Of a stretch of DNA of 64,000 nucleotides, positions 37,664 through 49,848 are shown piece after piece (position 1 is the stretch's first letter; the number at the start of each line of letters is the position of its first letter). Source of the stretch: Polytrichum commune (Eukaryota; Streptophyta; Polytrichopsida; Polytrichales; Polytrichaceae); assembly GCA_950295325.1 (NCBI GenBank), contig OX485807.1, positions 27,251,666-27,315,665 of the forward strand, read 5' to 3'. The notes below the pieces were generated by a model that was not told the origin of the DNA, searched no databases, and saw only the letters and a list, made by a program, of their open reading frames with translations. Both the position numbers and the translations under genes were made by a program.

Positions 37664-39343
37664 AGTTCATAGAGTGTATTATTAGATCAATGGAATGACT
37701 GAATTCAAAAGAATTGTAGTAATAGTAATAGTAGTAGTAGGTCGAACAAAGCAAAGCTTCATCCATGAGAGTCAATATTCTGCCAAGATTTTTGCATGCT
37801 ACGTTGAGGGATCTCAAACTCATTACTTTTCCAAGCTCGCAGGTTTGTAGTAAGAGAGAACTTAGATATTGGACAAAGCAAAGCTTCATTCCTTAGGCCT
37901 GTTACTCCACGTGCTACCTTTGGGTTTCTCAAACTCAACACTTTTGCCAAGCTCAATGGTTGTAGTGGTGGAGAATTTACAGATTGCCATACAAGGCATA
38001 GCTTTGCCCTTCAGCAAATATCGCTCCAAAATTGCTGCTTGCTGCCTTTAGGGCTCTCAAATTCATGGATTTTGCCAGCCTAAAAAATTTGTAGTAGGAG
38101 AGAACTTAAAGATCGGACAAAGCGAAGCTTCATTCCTCCAGAGAGGGGATGCTCTCAAAGACAAGTCAACAGAGCGTTGAACCCTAAAAAATAACTTCCA
38201 ACAAGATGGCTGGGGCCGAATGGCGGTGAAAACCTTCAAGGAATTGCAAATACCATGGTTGCACCGGCAACTTGAAGAAAAGACTTGAACTCGCCAGCTC
38301 CTAAATGTGTCCACTCGCAGTACCAAATTACAAGGATTCCAGCGAGATATGAGGGTTTGGAAAAGCAAGGAGAGAAGATCTTAAACCTTGCTGTAGATTG
38401 AAAACCTTGCAGGGGCAAACTCCATCACAGAAAACAAGAAACTCAAAACTTATTCGGGATTCAATTACCATTGCACCAAACACGAAAACACTAAAGTAGA
38501 GCTAAAGATGCTGATGAAGCTGTCTAGAACGAGTCATGAGCAAAACTTCAAACTGCAGGGGCAAGCTTCGTCACGGCATACAAGAAACTCGAATTCCTTC
38601 ACAATTCAGTGCCAAAAAATTAGCATCACATTCAACAGGGAAAACCAGCACAAGAGCTAGAGATGATCACGAAGAATGTATCTTCCACTCAGAAGCGGAG
38701 ACCAATTGACCACAACTTAAGTATGTAAACCCTAATTGCATCCGACCAGTCAATATGTTGCAATTCGATTCTTCTTAGCCTTGATACTGTAGAATAAAAA
38801 GCCTTGCAGGGGCAAGCTCCATCACCGAAAAAAAAGAAAAACCAAACTCATTATTCATTTAGTTATTATTGCATCGAACAAGAAAAAACACCAACAGAAG
38901 AGCTAAAGACAGAGCTGCCTTCAACCATTCATGGGCAAAAACTCGAATTGCAGGGGTAAGCTTCATCATGGCTAACAAGAAGCTCGATTTCATTCATACT
39001 TCGGGGACGAAAAATTGATCATCGCTTTACACAGGAAAATCCAGCAGCAGAGCTGAAGATGATTGACTAAGAGCTGTCTTCCACTCAGATACGGGACCAA
39101 TTGACTACAATTGAAGTATGTAAACCCTAATATATGCATCCGAACAGTGAATACCTTGCACTTCGGTTCTTCCAAAGCCATTCTTAACGAAAGTCCGAGG
39201 TTTTCGCATCTTCTGAGTGTGTGTAAGAAACTCGCGAATGAATTGAATCAGACTTGGGAGAATCTATGCAAGCTTTCAAATCAGCAGCCGGTGTCCTACT
39301 GCGTGATCCATAACCACAGCGCCATGAATCGAATTGCAGTTCG
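37664..39343. repeat. long direct repeat LR, copy 2 (upstream side of FRO)
   Basis: Near-identical to 30465-31622 at both ends. The extra internal part (37862-38356) belongs to a diverged tandem array of about 122-bp units starting near 37751, 37878, 37995 and 38120. Each unit has a GCAAAGCTTCATTCC-like motif and a TTTGTAGTAGGAGAGAACTT-like motif. The right part (38357-39343) holds the same two ~385-bp tandem units as copy 1. It starts about 370 bp upstream of the FRO start codon and may include its promoter. No protein-coding support. Confidence 0.85.
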
Positions 39344-39349
39344 AATTTG

Positions 39350-40370
39350 GAAGAAGGTCGTCAGTTGGTACTGCATGTTTCGCTCCTCATTGACGTCTCA
39401 GAACATGTCTATGAGTTTAATCGTCCTCCCACCTTTTCCAAATAATAACATCTCAGAAAACCGTCACACATCAATATAAGGCTTGATGGAAGAATGATGG
39501 GATCATACTGACGTGCAAATCATGTTTCGCAAATCCACACATATACATATGTTCGGGCATTGCGGTATGCGTCATCCCTTCCCTTCCAATTTTTTCTGCT
39601 AGTAGTAGAATCAGAATATGAAAGTGTCAATCCTCATGGACATTAACAAGTGTTCGCATAGGACTGGGGCGACAATTTCTCCTCATCACCTTCGACACCA
39701 CGTAGGTAACTCGATAACATTCGGTACCATTTCGATCAACAACCCTAAACAAAACTATAGTCTGAACTTCGATTACATCTGTGAACAGGACAGAAGTAGT
39801 GGTTTAGAGACATGACCCAACTCACGTCGCGCCTGACCAATTTCTGTCGGCTTCGTTTACGAGGTACTGAATCGTGACAACACAAGGCATGCTTACGACA
39901 TACCAGAACCCTAGACCACATCTTGTCATATAACAAAAACAAGACCGTCACAGAAATCTATCTACAGAAAGCCTAAAATTACCACCACAGGCGCAAACTA
40001 TTCACCGAACACTCTCTCGCTCACACATAAACACACACAGGCCCTTGAGAAAATTAGAGACCATGAGGGTCTCCATAGATTAAGTACTAGAGAAGAGCGG
40101 GGGAAGGAAATACAACCCTAAGGAGCAACTCAAACCCTAATCAACCAAAATGGGATTCGAGAGAAGGGAAAATAATTCAATGTGACTCCTGCTCAAGTTG
40201 AGCTCTCTTAAAAATGCGAGGAAGAACGCCAGGCGTAGATATAAACATGATGGAATCAATTGTGGCTTATAAATTACAAAAGCCATGACCGATCAAATTC
40301 ATGGTCAGATTGCACAAACACATCTGCGAACAGTCTTACAAGCCACTCTCCTGGTTTCTATTGATTGGAT
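39350..40370. other. no recognisable gene
   Basis: Single-copy sequence in this window between LR copy 2 and the U2 gene. Short open frames only. Confidence 0.5.
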
Positions 40371-40372
40371 CC

Positions 40373-40575
40373 CCGATAGGGGAGGGTTGCGCCAGCGAAG
40401 GAAGTAGTGCAAAACCATCGCGACGCTCACGGGCTCCGACAGCAAGCTGCCTAGTAAGCCCGCACCCGAGAAAAATTAGATTAATATCATGAAGCTCGAT
40501 GAGCTTCGTATCAGATATTAAACTGATAAGAACAGATACTACACTTGATCTTAGCCAAAAGGCCGAGAAAGGTAT
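40373..40575 (-). ncRNA. U2: U2 spliceosomal snRNA
   Basis: On the minus strand the gene begins ATACCTTTCTCGGCCTTTTG (from 40575), the conserved U2 5' end. It continues through the branch-site recognition region GTGTAGTATCTGTTC (40545-40531), stem-loop IIa and the Sm-site region TAATTTTTCTCGG. The 3' domain ends in a hairpin formed by CCCTCCCC...GGGG near 40373-40390. U2 pairs with the intron branch point in the spliceosome. Length (about 196-203 nt) and all core elements are intact, so this looks like a functional copy. The 3' end is approximate. Confidence 0.96.
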
Positions 40576-40597
40576 ACTTCTCCCTCTTCCGCCTCCT

Positions 40598-40608
40598 ATC
40601 ATATACTC
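40598..40608 (-). promoter_or_regulatory. TATA box of the U2 gene
   Basis: GAGTATATGAT on the minus strand lies 23-33 bases upstream of the U2 5' end, the position of the TATA box in plant snRNA genes. Confidence 0.75.
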
Positions 40609-40634
40609 GCCCTCTCTGCTCTCCACCACTCAAA

Positions 40635-40645
40635 CCTTAAGGGAC
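40635..40645 (-). promoter_or_regulatory. candidate upstream sequence element (USE) of the U2 gene
   Basis: GTCCCTTAAGG on the minus strand lies at about -60 to -70. The plant USE consensus is RTCCCACATCG, so the first five bases match and the rest diverges. The position is right for a USE. Confidence 0.4.
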
Positions 40646-40649
40646 AACA

Positions 40650-43600
40650 ATCACGTGCAGCTCTCCACTTCCTCTTCAAAAGAAAGAAAGACAAGAAGAA
40701 GAAGAACTCCGGTCTCCGGGGGAGGCCGGAGTGAAAAAGAAGACAGACAAAAGTAGGCACACACCAGCACTTTGATTGCGTTACTTTAATTTCTCCAAAC
40801 AAGAGCTACAGCATACTTGAATATAACCCATCAGCTGTGTTTTCCTGCTCCGACCTTCCTTGGTCCATGGAGTCTCCGGAGGCTCAAATCAAGACGCCTC
40901 TCCTACAATAGCCACACCAGAGTTACAAGATATCTTCGATTCTGTAACAAAACTTCCGTTTCTCTCAGAAAAAACAAACCGTAATGCACTGACATGAAGT
41001 CAACTAGAAATTTCCGAGCGACAAATCCTACGAAGGTGTCGTCTGTTTGTTGGCCTTTCTCACATGGAAATCACACAAAAAAACATTCTTCCATAATAAG
41101 AATCTGCAATGCGCAAGGATAAGTTTGCAAGATATAAACCCCAAGGAATCATATTGACGCACAGCAAGTAGAGTAGATTCTCATCAATTCTCAACTGGAA
41201 TGTCAGTTTGAGAAAAATGCTTGACGCGACAAATGTAAATTGCAATAGAATATTGCGGTTTTCTCACTACAGTTTGAAAATTTGAGCAAAGTGCCAACTT
41301 TCGTAATTGATTGTATCATGTGATTCGAACTATGGTATGCCTGTAAAGAGTATCATGTTCAAGTCCAACTTCCAAGCTCGCGAGTGATTTAGTTTTCAGG
41401 AATCTCGAATAGCACACACAGATTCATGATGTGCCAAGAGAGGAGTGTTGAATAGAATCCATGTGGATGGCACAAAATGAAAATGGTAGTTTGAATGAGA
41501 AATCTTACTCATCTGAAGCACTTTGAGTGAATGATAATGGGGCCAATATGTGACGCCTATGTGGAAAGTTGCAAAATAATAGAGATGTAATGTGCAACAC
41601 GGAATACAAACATTTGAAATTGTCACAGTTGTGGTGTTGGGTGCAAGCATGGTAAAGTGGACTAAAAAAATGCTCCGGTATACTAAAACCATCATTTTTT
41701 GGGTCAAAGGCCTAAAAGTAGTAGCAAAACGTTGTTTAAATTGGATTTTTATTCATGATGACCTTTGTTGTTGTGTTGAATACTCAAATGTAGAACATCA
41801 AGTTGAGATTTTCAATACTTATCATCAGAAGTGATGCTCAAAAGCAAATGATTGAGTATGGTTTTGGACGTAGATTTCATGACCTTAGCTATTTTTGAAG
41901 TTGAAATTTTCTTTCATGTTCCCTGAATTCATTGTCTACTTGAGGTCATCATCACAAAGCTTTGTGGAAAACCATCAATTTGATGTAATGTTATCGTACT
42001 TTAAACAAATTTTAAATAGTCACTTGTTTGATATCACCTACTTGCACACCACTTGTACCGTCTTCTAAAATATGTAGACTTTCCTTGGATTTTTTTTATA
42101 ATAATTTGCTTGGCTTTGTACATCACCATGTTTTTAAAAATCTCTATGATTTTTTCTTCACAAAATTCGAAGTTAGTGCATAGTTTTGAATCACTTTCAC
42201 TAGGCAAGGGATCAGGAATTGTCCACTTTACCGTGCTTGCACCTATACACTATTTGTGAAGGACCCAAACTAGACACCTAAAGGTCTCAAGGGGTCGTGA
42301 TTAGTACAAGGATATATGTTCTACCTTAGTGGCCGTAGCAAGGAATCCGCAGTAGCGGCAACAACAAGAAAGAAGAGGGAAAACACAAGAGCGAGGCGTA
42401 GGTGAAGAAACAAATGGGGAAGACAAAAAATGAGAGGATTACGAAGATACTAGGATTGATAGATTTGGAACAACATGGACGAAGTCTCCAAGGTAGCAAA
42501 GAACAACGTGACCTCACAAGAGGCCAGAAGCTCATTTCACCTCCCATAGACTTCTTCTCGATAATGGATGAAAATGTGAATTGGATGATACTAATACATC
42601 TATTGTAAATTTTTCTCTAAACCCTAGGGCCCCTTGTTGTACATCCACCTTCCTTCAACATTCTTAACAACCTTTCAAAATGTACATAATAAAGAAGTAT
42701 AATACCTCTCCCTTATGTATACTATGTATGCTAATGCCTCAAATAAAACCCCTTCTTACACTTACATTAGTTCATATGTGGTATGAAGATTACACCCCTT
42801 GAGCTACCACATGAGTGGGAAGGGTAATGATGTGGCTTTCATGACTCATCAATATTTCTTTTGGTTTGGTCTGAACTTTGGAAATATAGTGTGGGTGTTT
42901 GGGTGAAGTGGATAATCTTGAAGCCACCAGATGGAAACCTAAGGGGCTTGTTCTTAGGGGAGATAGGTGGCAGCCACTGGCTTCTCTGCGCCCATTCAAG
43001 GTGTTCACCTTTGAAAGGAGGCAATATTATGTTAGGGACCTTTTTAATTCTTGTAATGCCCATTTCAAGATCATATATAGACTTAAACCAACTCGAGAAT
43101 GAAGCAACATCACAATTCACGCAATTAGCAACATCGGAGTTGTCTTTCTTTCTTCCTTTCTTTCTTGGGGATCTTCATGTGGCAAGATGACAAATGGAAT
43201 GGCAAAGGAGCAACACATGAACCACATGAGCTATAAGCAAGGGATAATATTCTCTCTACTCCAGTAGCAACCTTGTTGGCATCATAATGTAACATGCCCA
43301 ATGAAAATACTTCCCTCTTATGATTCTTATCGTGTCTACCCATTTTTAGGATTTTGGACACATGTGTTGGAAGGTTTTTAGTGCATTTTCTTCGCCATGT
43401 CATTTGTCTTTTCAGAACACCGCTGTTCTTCTTCTCATGTGGTAATTACTAGCCCTCTCAACCAATGAGTGTTCTCCCTTTTGGAAAACTTAGAGTGACG
43501 TGGCTTAGTTTGGTTTTTAAGCTTAAAAAATCGCATGTGACAAAAAGACAAATGACATGGCAAAGAAGTGACACTCCAAAAACCTCCGCACACTATTGTA

Positions 43601-43931
43601 GTTTTGGGGTGGAAGAATAAGAATTGGAAGAGGGAAGTGTTCCCATTGGACAATTTACTTTATAATGCCAACAAGGCTGCCACCGTGGCAAAATTTCAAA
43701 AAAGAAAACCTGTAAAGAAGAGACCTCATCGAAGCTCATCGAAGCTGACATGTCGCAAGAATTGAACAATCGTCGCCATACAAAACATGAGGCGGTTCAT
43801 CGAGGCTTTCTGCAGGCTCTTGGATTTGGACTTCCTGCATCGCGTTCTGATGATTTCTCGAGCAGTAAGGTGATGGGGAAGATGATGGAGTGAGCAGTTT
43901 AGGCCAACTTCTTACAAGTGGGGGAGCCGGC
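40650..43931. other. no recognisable gene
   Basis: Contains the U2 upstream region and the ALKBH6 5' region. A short frame from ATG 40868 (MESPEAQIKTPLLQ, then stop) has a protein-like look but no splice continuation. Around 43130-43740 there are two diverged copies of a block (CATTTGTCTTTTNNGAACAC; GGAAGTGTTCCCATTGG / AGGGAAGTATTTTCATTGG) in inverted orientation. No gene is supported. Confidence 0.45.
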
Positions 43932-46900
43932 ATGGCGGACGAGGAAGTAAACGCGGGGAGTAGCTGGTTGGAGCAATTTCGTGTGGGATCTCTGCCAACC
44001 ATTTACTACGTGCCTGAATTTGTCAGTGCTGCGGAACAAGGCAGCCTCGTACACCAAGTGAGTTCAAATTAAGCACACGTCCATTCCTTAATTGCTACTA
44101 ATGTCCTTCCCTTCTTGCATCATCATATCTCGCATGGCTCAGAGAGTGGACTTCGTAGGAAATATCTGCTCAGGTCATCATCTGCTCTTCAGATCTGGAA
44201 ACGAGGAGGATTTCAGGTTGAGCATCATCATGTACACACCAATGCTGCTACATTGACATTACTCTGTTCTGGTTCGGTTGTTTGTTCCGATTGATTTATG
44301 AACCTTGGGAGTGCAATTCTTTCCTTCCCTCCATCCGTCCAAATCAACCAAGCCATTAATCCTGCATTGGCAGAGCACAGAACGGATGGTGAAGAGATAC
44401 TTAGGGTTTGAAAATTCATTTCAAACATGTCACATGTTTAAGTAATAACTTGAGCTCACGTCTATTCATTAATTGCTGCTACTGTCCTTCCTTCTTCCAT
44501 CATATGTCCCTGCTCAGAGACCGGACTTCATAGGAAAGATCTGCTCAGGTCACCATATGCTCTTCAATTCTGGAAACGAGTAGGATCATCATGTACATAC
44601 TTATGCTAAATTGACATGACTCTGTTCTGGTTGCTTGTTCCGATTTATTTATGAAACTTGAGAGTGCAATTATTTCCTTTTTCCATCCGTCGAAATTAAC
44701 CAAGCCATTAGTCCCGCATTGGCAGAGCATAGAACGGATGGGACAGCGAAACTTGGAGTTTGAAAATCCATTTCCAAAATGTTATATGCACATTGTTCGG
44801 GTGTGAATTTTATAGGGGCATTTTGTAGCTGACGTTGTGAGATCCAAAATAGCTTCAGATTGAGAGCAGGTCGCACAACTGTTCGTTGAGTTCTCCTTCT
44901 CAGTGTTGCTCCTCCTCCTTGTGCAGGTAAATAGTGCTCCTGTTGCCAAGTGGAAAAGTCTCAAGAATAGGCGGCTTCAAAATTGGGGTTAGAAGTTCTC
45001 TCTGCATGATCTCTTTCGACTTTTTTCTTATTTGGATTGATTCTTAGGGATGATGATGATGTTTCTTCCAGAACCTTTCTCTTCCAAGACTGTAGTCTCT
45101 CGGCTGGACATGTGGTTCAAGAGCCTTCTCGTCATCGAGGCAGACGAACTAGGGATCAGGCTTCAAGCTTGTCAACAAGTGCTAAGACATGTAGATTAGT
45201 CCTCACTTAGACAAAAATTCATACTGTTTATTACAGTAGCAGCAAGCTCGGTTCCCCTACGATTGCATGCTCAACCCTATTCTGCAACCCATGCATTCAC
45301 AACATTTGAGGTGTTTCTTGTGTAAGAATGGAAGTCTTCTTAGGTCAGTTATTCGGTTTCAATTCAAAAATAGGAAGGGATCTATAAATTTGTGACGCAC
45401 AACACAGCACAGCACAGCACAGCACAGCACTTGGTGTTCTAACATTGAAGAGCTTTCTTTCCACTGAGGCAGATGAATTAGGGTTTAGGTGTCGAGTGTG
45501 CAAACAATTGCTAATACATGTTAATAGTCCTTATGTAGACAAGAAATCAATATGTTGAATCAATATGCTAGCAGCAAGCTCAAATCCACTGCAATTGCAT
45601 GCCTAACCCTTGTCTGCAGCCCATGCATTCACACCATTTGAGGTGTTTTTTTGGTAACAAGAGTGGGAGTCTTCGCAGACAAGAAGTTTAGTTTCTTTTC
45701 AAGAATTAGAAGGGATCTATAACTTGTGGATCACAGCACAGCACTTGGTGCCTAACATACGAGAGCCTTCTTTTCAGTGAGGCAGATAAATTAGGGTTTA
45801 GGCATCATGCGTACAAACAATTGCTAGTAAATGTAAATAATTTTCACTTAGAAAAAATTCATACTGTTCACTATGCTAGTGGGAAGTTCAAATCTGCAAC
45901 AATTGCATGTTCAACTCTTTTCTGCTACCACACCATTTGAGGTGTTTCATTTGTAACAAGAATGGAAGTCTTCTCAGGCCAGTCATTTGGTTTCATCTCA
46001 AGAAGAGGAAGGGATCTATAAACTTGTGAAGGACAGGTCAGCACTTGGTGTCTAACATTTTGAATTGGGTCTCCAATCATCAGGAGGCGTTGTGCATGAG
46101 AAAGGCCTGATTTCGCAGCCTGGTTAGTATTCTCGCACACTGATCTCTAGTGTACTTACCTTGTTTTACAATGATCCTGAAGCTTGGTGCATTTTGCTTC
46201 AGTTACATCATGTTAGGTGTGGCTGTCAATTCTGTTCTCATGGCTGATTGAAATGTGACAAATCACAGAATTCGTATTTTTCTATAAGTCAAACATCTCA
46301 AAGGTGAGGGGGATCACTTGAACTTTTGTTTTGATCCAATGTTGGAGTATCTTGTCTGTGTATGCAGTTCCAGGATGGTTAAAAGCTGTGACTGAGAAGA
46401 TCACAAAGGAGACAAAGTTGTATCCGGCACCCATCAATCATGTCCTTGTGAATGAGTACCTGCCTGGGCAAGGGATTTCGGTATGTGCTTCAACTGAACC
46501 TTCGCAAATCTCCTCACCTCCTGATTATTAACTTAGTCACATCATTCAGACAGTAGCTTCTCACTGTCCCCAAACTACCTTGACAGAACAGACTTAAGCG
46601 GTACTTTATACTAGAGCTTGAGGGCCCATGCCATTGACATCCGAAATTTCTAGTTGGTGGAAAATGCCGAGATCCTCAAACTTTGCTTTACACTAGAGTT
46701 GGGTGGTTTAAGGGACCCAGGAAGTTTGAATGGATGACAAACCTACATGGTCCTACATGGCATGCAATGGATAAAGTAACATGGTCTACCAGATTTTGCG
46801 TCGAACCCACCTCCAAGAGGTTGGTTTAACACAAAACTGGGAGACCATGGCATTTCAAAATCTCACAACCCTTGATTCATTTTAACTTATCATGTAGAAG

Positions 46901-48876
46901 GGTCCACATGAATGGGATGGTTAATAAATTAACATTCAGTTTGTGTAGGTCTTAACACTACACAAATTAACCCATTTGTGTAGGTCTTTACACTACACTT
47001 GAAGGCCCGTGACCACACAAAAATAAATTTTCCATGGTATGGCCTTCAGGTGAGTTTTGAAGGCCCTCACAATTTCACGGTCACAGCCCTTGGCCATAGT
47101 GTGAAGTGGCCTAAAACATGTGTTATGTCTGCAGCTGCATCAAGATGGGCCAGTCTATTATCCAGTGGTGGCAATTCTCTCACTCGGCTCTCCAACTCTA
47201 ATGCACTTCACACCCCATGTGCGCTTGCTGGAAAACAACCAAAGTGGCCAAGTTGATTCACAGAAATCACAAGGTGCATGAACTACCTGCATAAAAACAT
47301 TCTGTAGTTGGTGAATTTGTTGTTTTCTGCAGATCAAGGGTTTCTGTCAACCCTTGAAGAACCAAGGGGTTCAATGTACGACCTATATACACTATTTCTT
47401 CTAAGCATCACCTACTCTTAAAATTATTTGTTCTGTTCATGGGTTTGAAATTATTTTCGTATCATCTTATGTCAAGGAGAAAATAAAAGTATACTTGGAG
47501 GTGATGTTGATGATTGAAATACTCAGCATGTATCTGCATCCAAGGGCACCTGTGGTGTGTATTTGAACCCAAATTTTCAACGGCATTAAGGTATTCAAAC
47601 GATTTGATGGGGTTGATTAGATTATGTCACTTTTGTGAAAGAATTTGGATGGATTGAAAACTTGTCTTTGAACAATGTTTTGACCATGAATCAATTAGTT
47701 CTCTGCAGACAGCAGCACACAAGGTACAGATGGTCAACAATCTAAAGCGACGTGCTCGGTAGCATTGATGCCTGGAAGTTTACTTCTTTTCAAAGATACT
47801 GCCTACACAGGTACCTACTTGACATTAGCATTGATAATCATTGAGTTACCAAATCATACAACCAGTAACAAAATTTGTCCTCCACTTAAAATGAGAAAGC
47901 TCTGAACAACACATCATGTACACAAACTCCTCCAATGCAGCCTTCATTGGAGCATATAGACTTTGTCTCTATATCTTTCTCTGAAGCTCAGTAAATTTCT
48001 GCATTCTAGCTTGTGCTTATCTCCAAATGCATTGATTTGATCTAAGAAACATCCACAACACATCACTGGTTATTTATGTAGTGCTGTTAAGGATCTTGAT
48101 GCATACAGGTAACCTAGTCCAAAATTGTTGGTTTTAATTAATCTATGAGGTGGTGTGTGTATGTTGGGCCCACTTAGAAGATTGTCTGTGGTGTGTAGAT
48201 CATCTACATGGAATTGAAGAGGCCTATGAAGATATCCTCGATGACAAGGTACACATTCTTAACACACTAAAATACATGGGCCTTATGTGGTCACTCTTCT
48301 TAATTGAACACCTACATTAGAGTGGTGTATGGTATAGCTTGTAGTTATGAATGGACACCCAAAAAATACACGTTAAGATAATATTAGAGTATATGCTCAA
48401 AATACAGATATCATTATAGGTTCAATATTGAACACAATTGGGAGGGCCTATGTGGTCATTCGAAGAGAAAGAAAACCTGCACTTTTGACTCTTACCTTTT
48501 GCACCTCTACTATGCTAATTGAAACTTGAAATGGTAACCTGCGTGATACGCAATTGCTATCTGGGTAAGACTAATTCCCGAGCTGATCCAACAGTCAGAA
48601 TGTATGTGGAGTTGGAAGTGTCCACATTAGGGCCACATGCCTTATGCACATTGTATCACTTTGTTTCAGGTGGTGAACAAGGATGCTTACCTTGCCTACT
48701 TGAAAAGAAATGCAGCTGGAGAGGGTGCAGTTGCAAAAGCCTGGCCAAGAGGGGATGAACTTTTGAACCTCAAGCATTATGAACGTCATTCGGGCATTCT
48801 GAGAAGGACTGGAACACGTTTATCACTTACGTGTCGTCTTGTCCCGAGAGTTCACAAAAATCTCCTCCGACTCTAG
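43932..48876 (+). CDS. ALKBH6: ALKBH6-like 2-oxoglutarate/Fe(II) dioxygenase (nine exons)
   Basis: Exons 43932-44057, 44927-44987, 46084-46122, 46368-46480, 47135-47273, 47333-47368, 47709-47810, 48199-48248 and 48670-48876 join in frame to 290 residues. All introns are GT-AG. The product matches AlkB homologue 6: TIYYVPEFVS near the N terminus, NRRLQNWGG (57-65), HVLVNEYLPGQGI (about 99-112), then the double-stranded beta-helix. Iron ligands are H115 and D117 (LHQDGP) and H209 (DHLHGIE). 2-oxoglutarate-binding arginines are R272 and R278 (RLSLTCR). AlkB-family enzymes oxidatively remove alkyl groups from nucleic acids or proteins; the plant ALKBH6 substrate is best described as m6A/m5C-type RNA marks in the literature, not evident here. 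The start is the first in-frame ATG; a GTG-initiated extension upstream is not credible. Residues about 160-190 (exons 6-7) form a Ser/Gln/Asp-rich insert, as in the human protein's variable loop. Confidence 0.92.
44071..44790 (+). repeat. tandem duplication inside ALKBH6 intron 1
   Basis: A unit of about 375 bp (44071-44449) is repeated at 44452-44790. Shared blocks include ATCTGCTCAGGTCA, CTCTGTTCTGGTT, ATCCGTC and GCATTGGCAGAGCA. The copies are diverged. The duplication lies entirely inside the intron and does not affect the exons. Confidence 0.8.
45108..46060 (+). repeat. three tandem units inside ALKBH6 intron 2
   Basis: Units begin near 45108, 45460 and 45778 with GAGCCTTCTYNTCANTGAGGC-like blocks. 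They continue through AATTAGGGTTTAGG, TTCATACTGTT, CAATTGCATG and CATTTGAGGTGTTT, ending in GGGATCTATAA and CAGCACTTGGTG. Lengths are about 350, 320 and 285 bp. Unit 1 has a (CACAG)n expansion (45401-45431) that is shorter in the other two. Confidence 0.85.
46598..47111. mobile_element. Tourist-like MITE inside ALKBH6 intron 4
   Basis: The right end (inverted GGCCACTTCACACTATGGCC, ending 47111) and left end (46598, GCGGTACTTTATACTAGAGC) are degraded forms of the termini at 26551-27044. TAA lies outside both ends (46595-46597 and 47112-47114). The element fills most of the 654-bp intron and stops about 23 bases before exon 5, so it borders or supplies part of the acceptor region. Non-coding. 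Confidence 0.75.
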
Positions 48877-48879
48877 GAA

Positions 48880-49848
48880 CAAAGCAAACAACTCTAAAAA
48901 CTCCTCATTTTTGCAGCTTATTTGGAGGAGCTTGACCACTTTGAGGTTGGTCCCCTGCTTGTGGTGGAGATCAGTTACAGAGAGTGGCTGTATGTGGAGT
49001 CACAAACATGTTGGCCACAGAATTGGTAACCTTGGGCAATTTTGGAAACAGGTTAGTCATGGTTTTGAGTTCCAATTACTATTGCTCATTTTCAGTGTTC
49101 CAATCATAAGGATCACATGGTCTCTTTCCAGCTTGTAGTGAGCATTGATGCCATTAAGTTGACAAATGCTTCATGAGAGGTTTTTGACATCAAGACTCAA
49201 AAGGAGAGCCAACATATGCCAATTCCTCTTGCAAGGAACCCATATCTAGTCAATTAGTGCTTAATCTATCATCTACACATAATGTGTTGGTCAATAACAA
49301 TTGTATGTCACATGTCACGTGTCATTCATGAGTATTCGGAACTGGCAGAGTTGGTTGGAGTAGTTAGTGATTGATGGAACAGCAACAATCTGGTTATTCC
49401 CAGTTACTTCAGTTGCTCCTCAGATTAGATGAATTGAAAGAGTGCAAAGGACATGATATCATTGCACACTTGGTATACAGTATGAGCATGATTTATTTAG
49501 CATGCATAGGACGATAACTTTGTTTGCAGATTTAAGATCCAATGTACCCTCAATCTGTTTAATAATAGGGTTTGATGTATGTGACAAATTTTAAAACAAT
49601 ATTGATAGCAGAATAATAGTAACAATAACAACAACATGTGGGTACTGATTTTGATGGCATAATCATACATAATAATGTTGTGTCATTAGGATATTTATGC
49701 ACGAAATGTGGGGTACATGTTCACAACACCTACCAATGGGGAGGGTGAGAATGTTGATTCCTATGCAGAGCCTGGAGATTACTTCTTTTTTTTGAAGATA
49801 ATTTAACACCCGACTTGGAATCAGAGAACCTGAGTTAGTCGGCTAGGG
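48880..49848. other. downstream of ALKBH6, no further gene seen
   Basis: Presumably holds the ALKBH6 3' UTR. I found no new open frame with a recognisable product. Confidence 0.45.

Noticed and set aside
31386-39479. Two similar predicted proteins (31386-31727 and 39111-39479)
   Set aside because: They are similar only because they lie in the two copies of the long direct repeat. They diverge abruptly at the repeat edge and have no recognisable domain.
43890-43931. N-terminal extension of ALKBH6 from a GTG codon
   Set aside because: GTG starts are not expected in a plant nuclear gene. The ATG at 43932 gives the family's usual N terminus.
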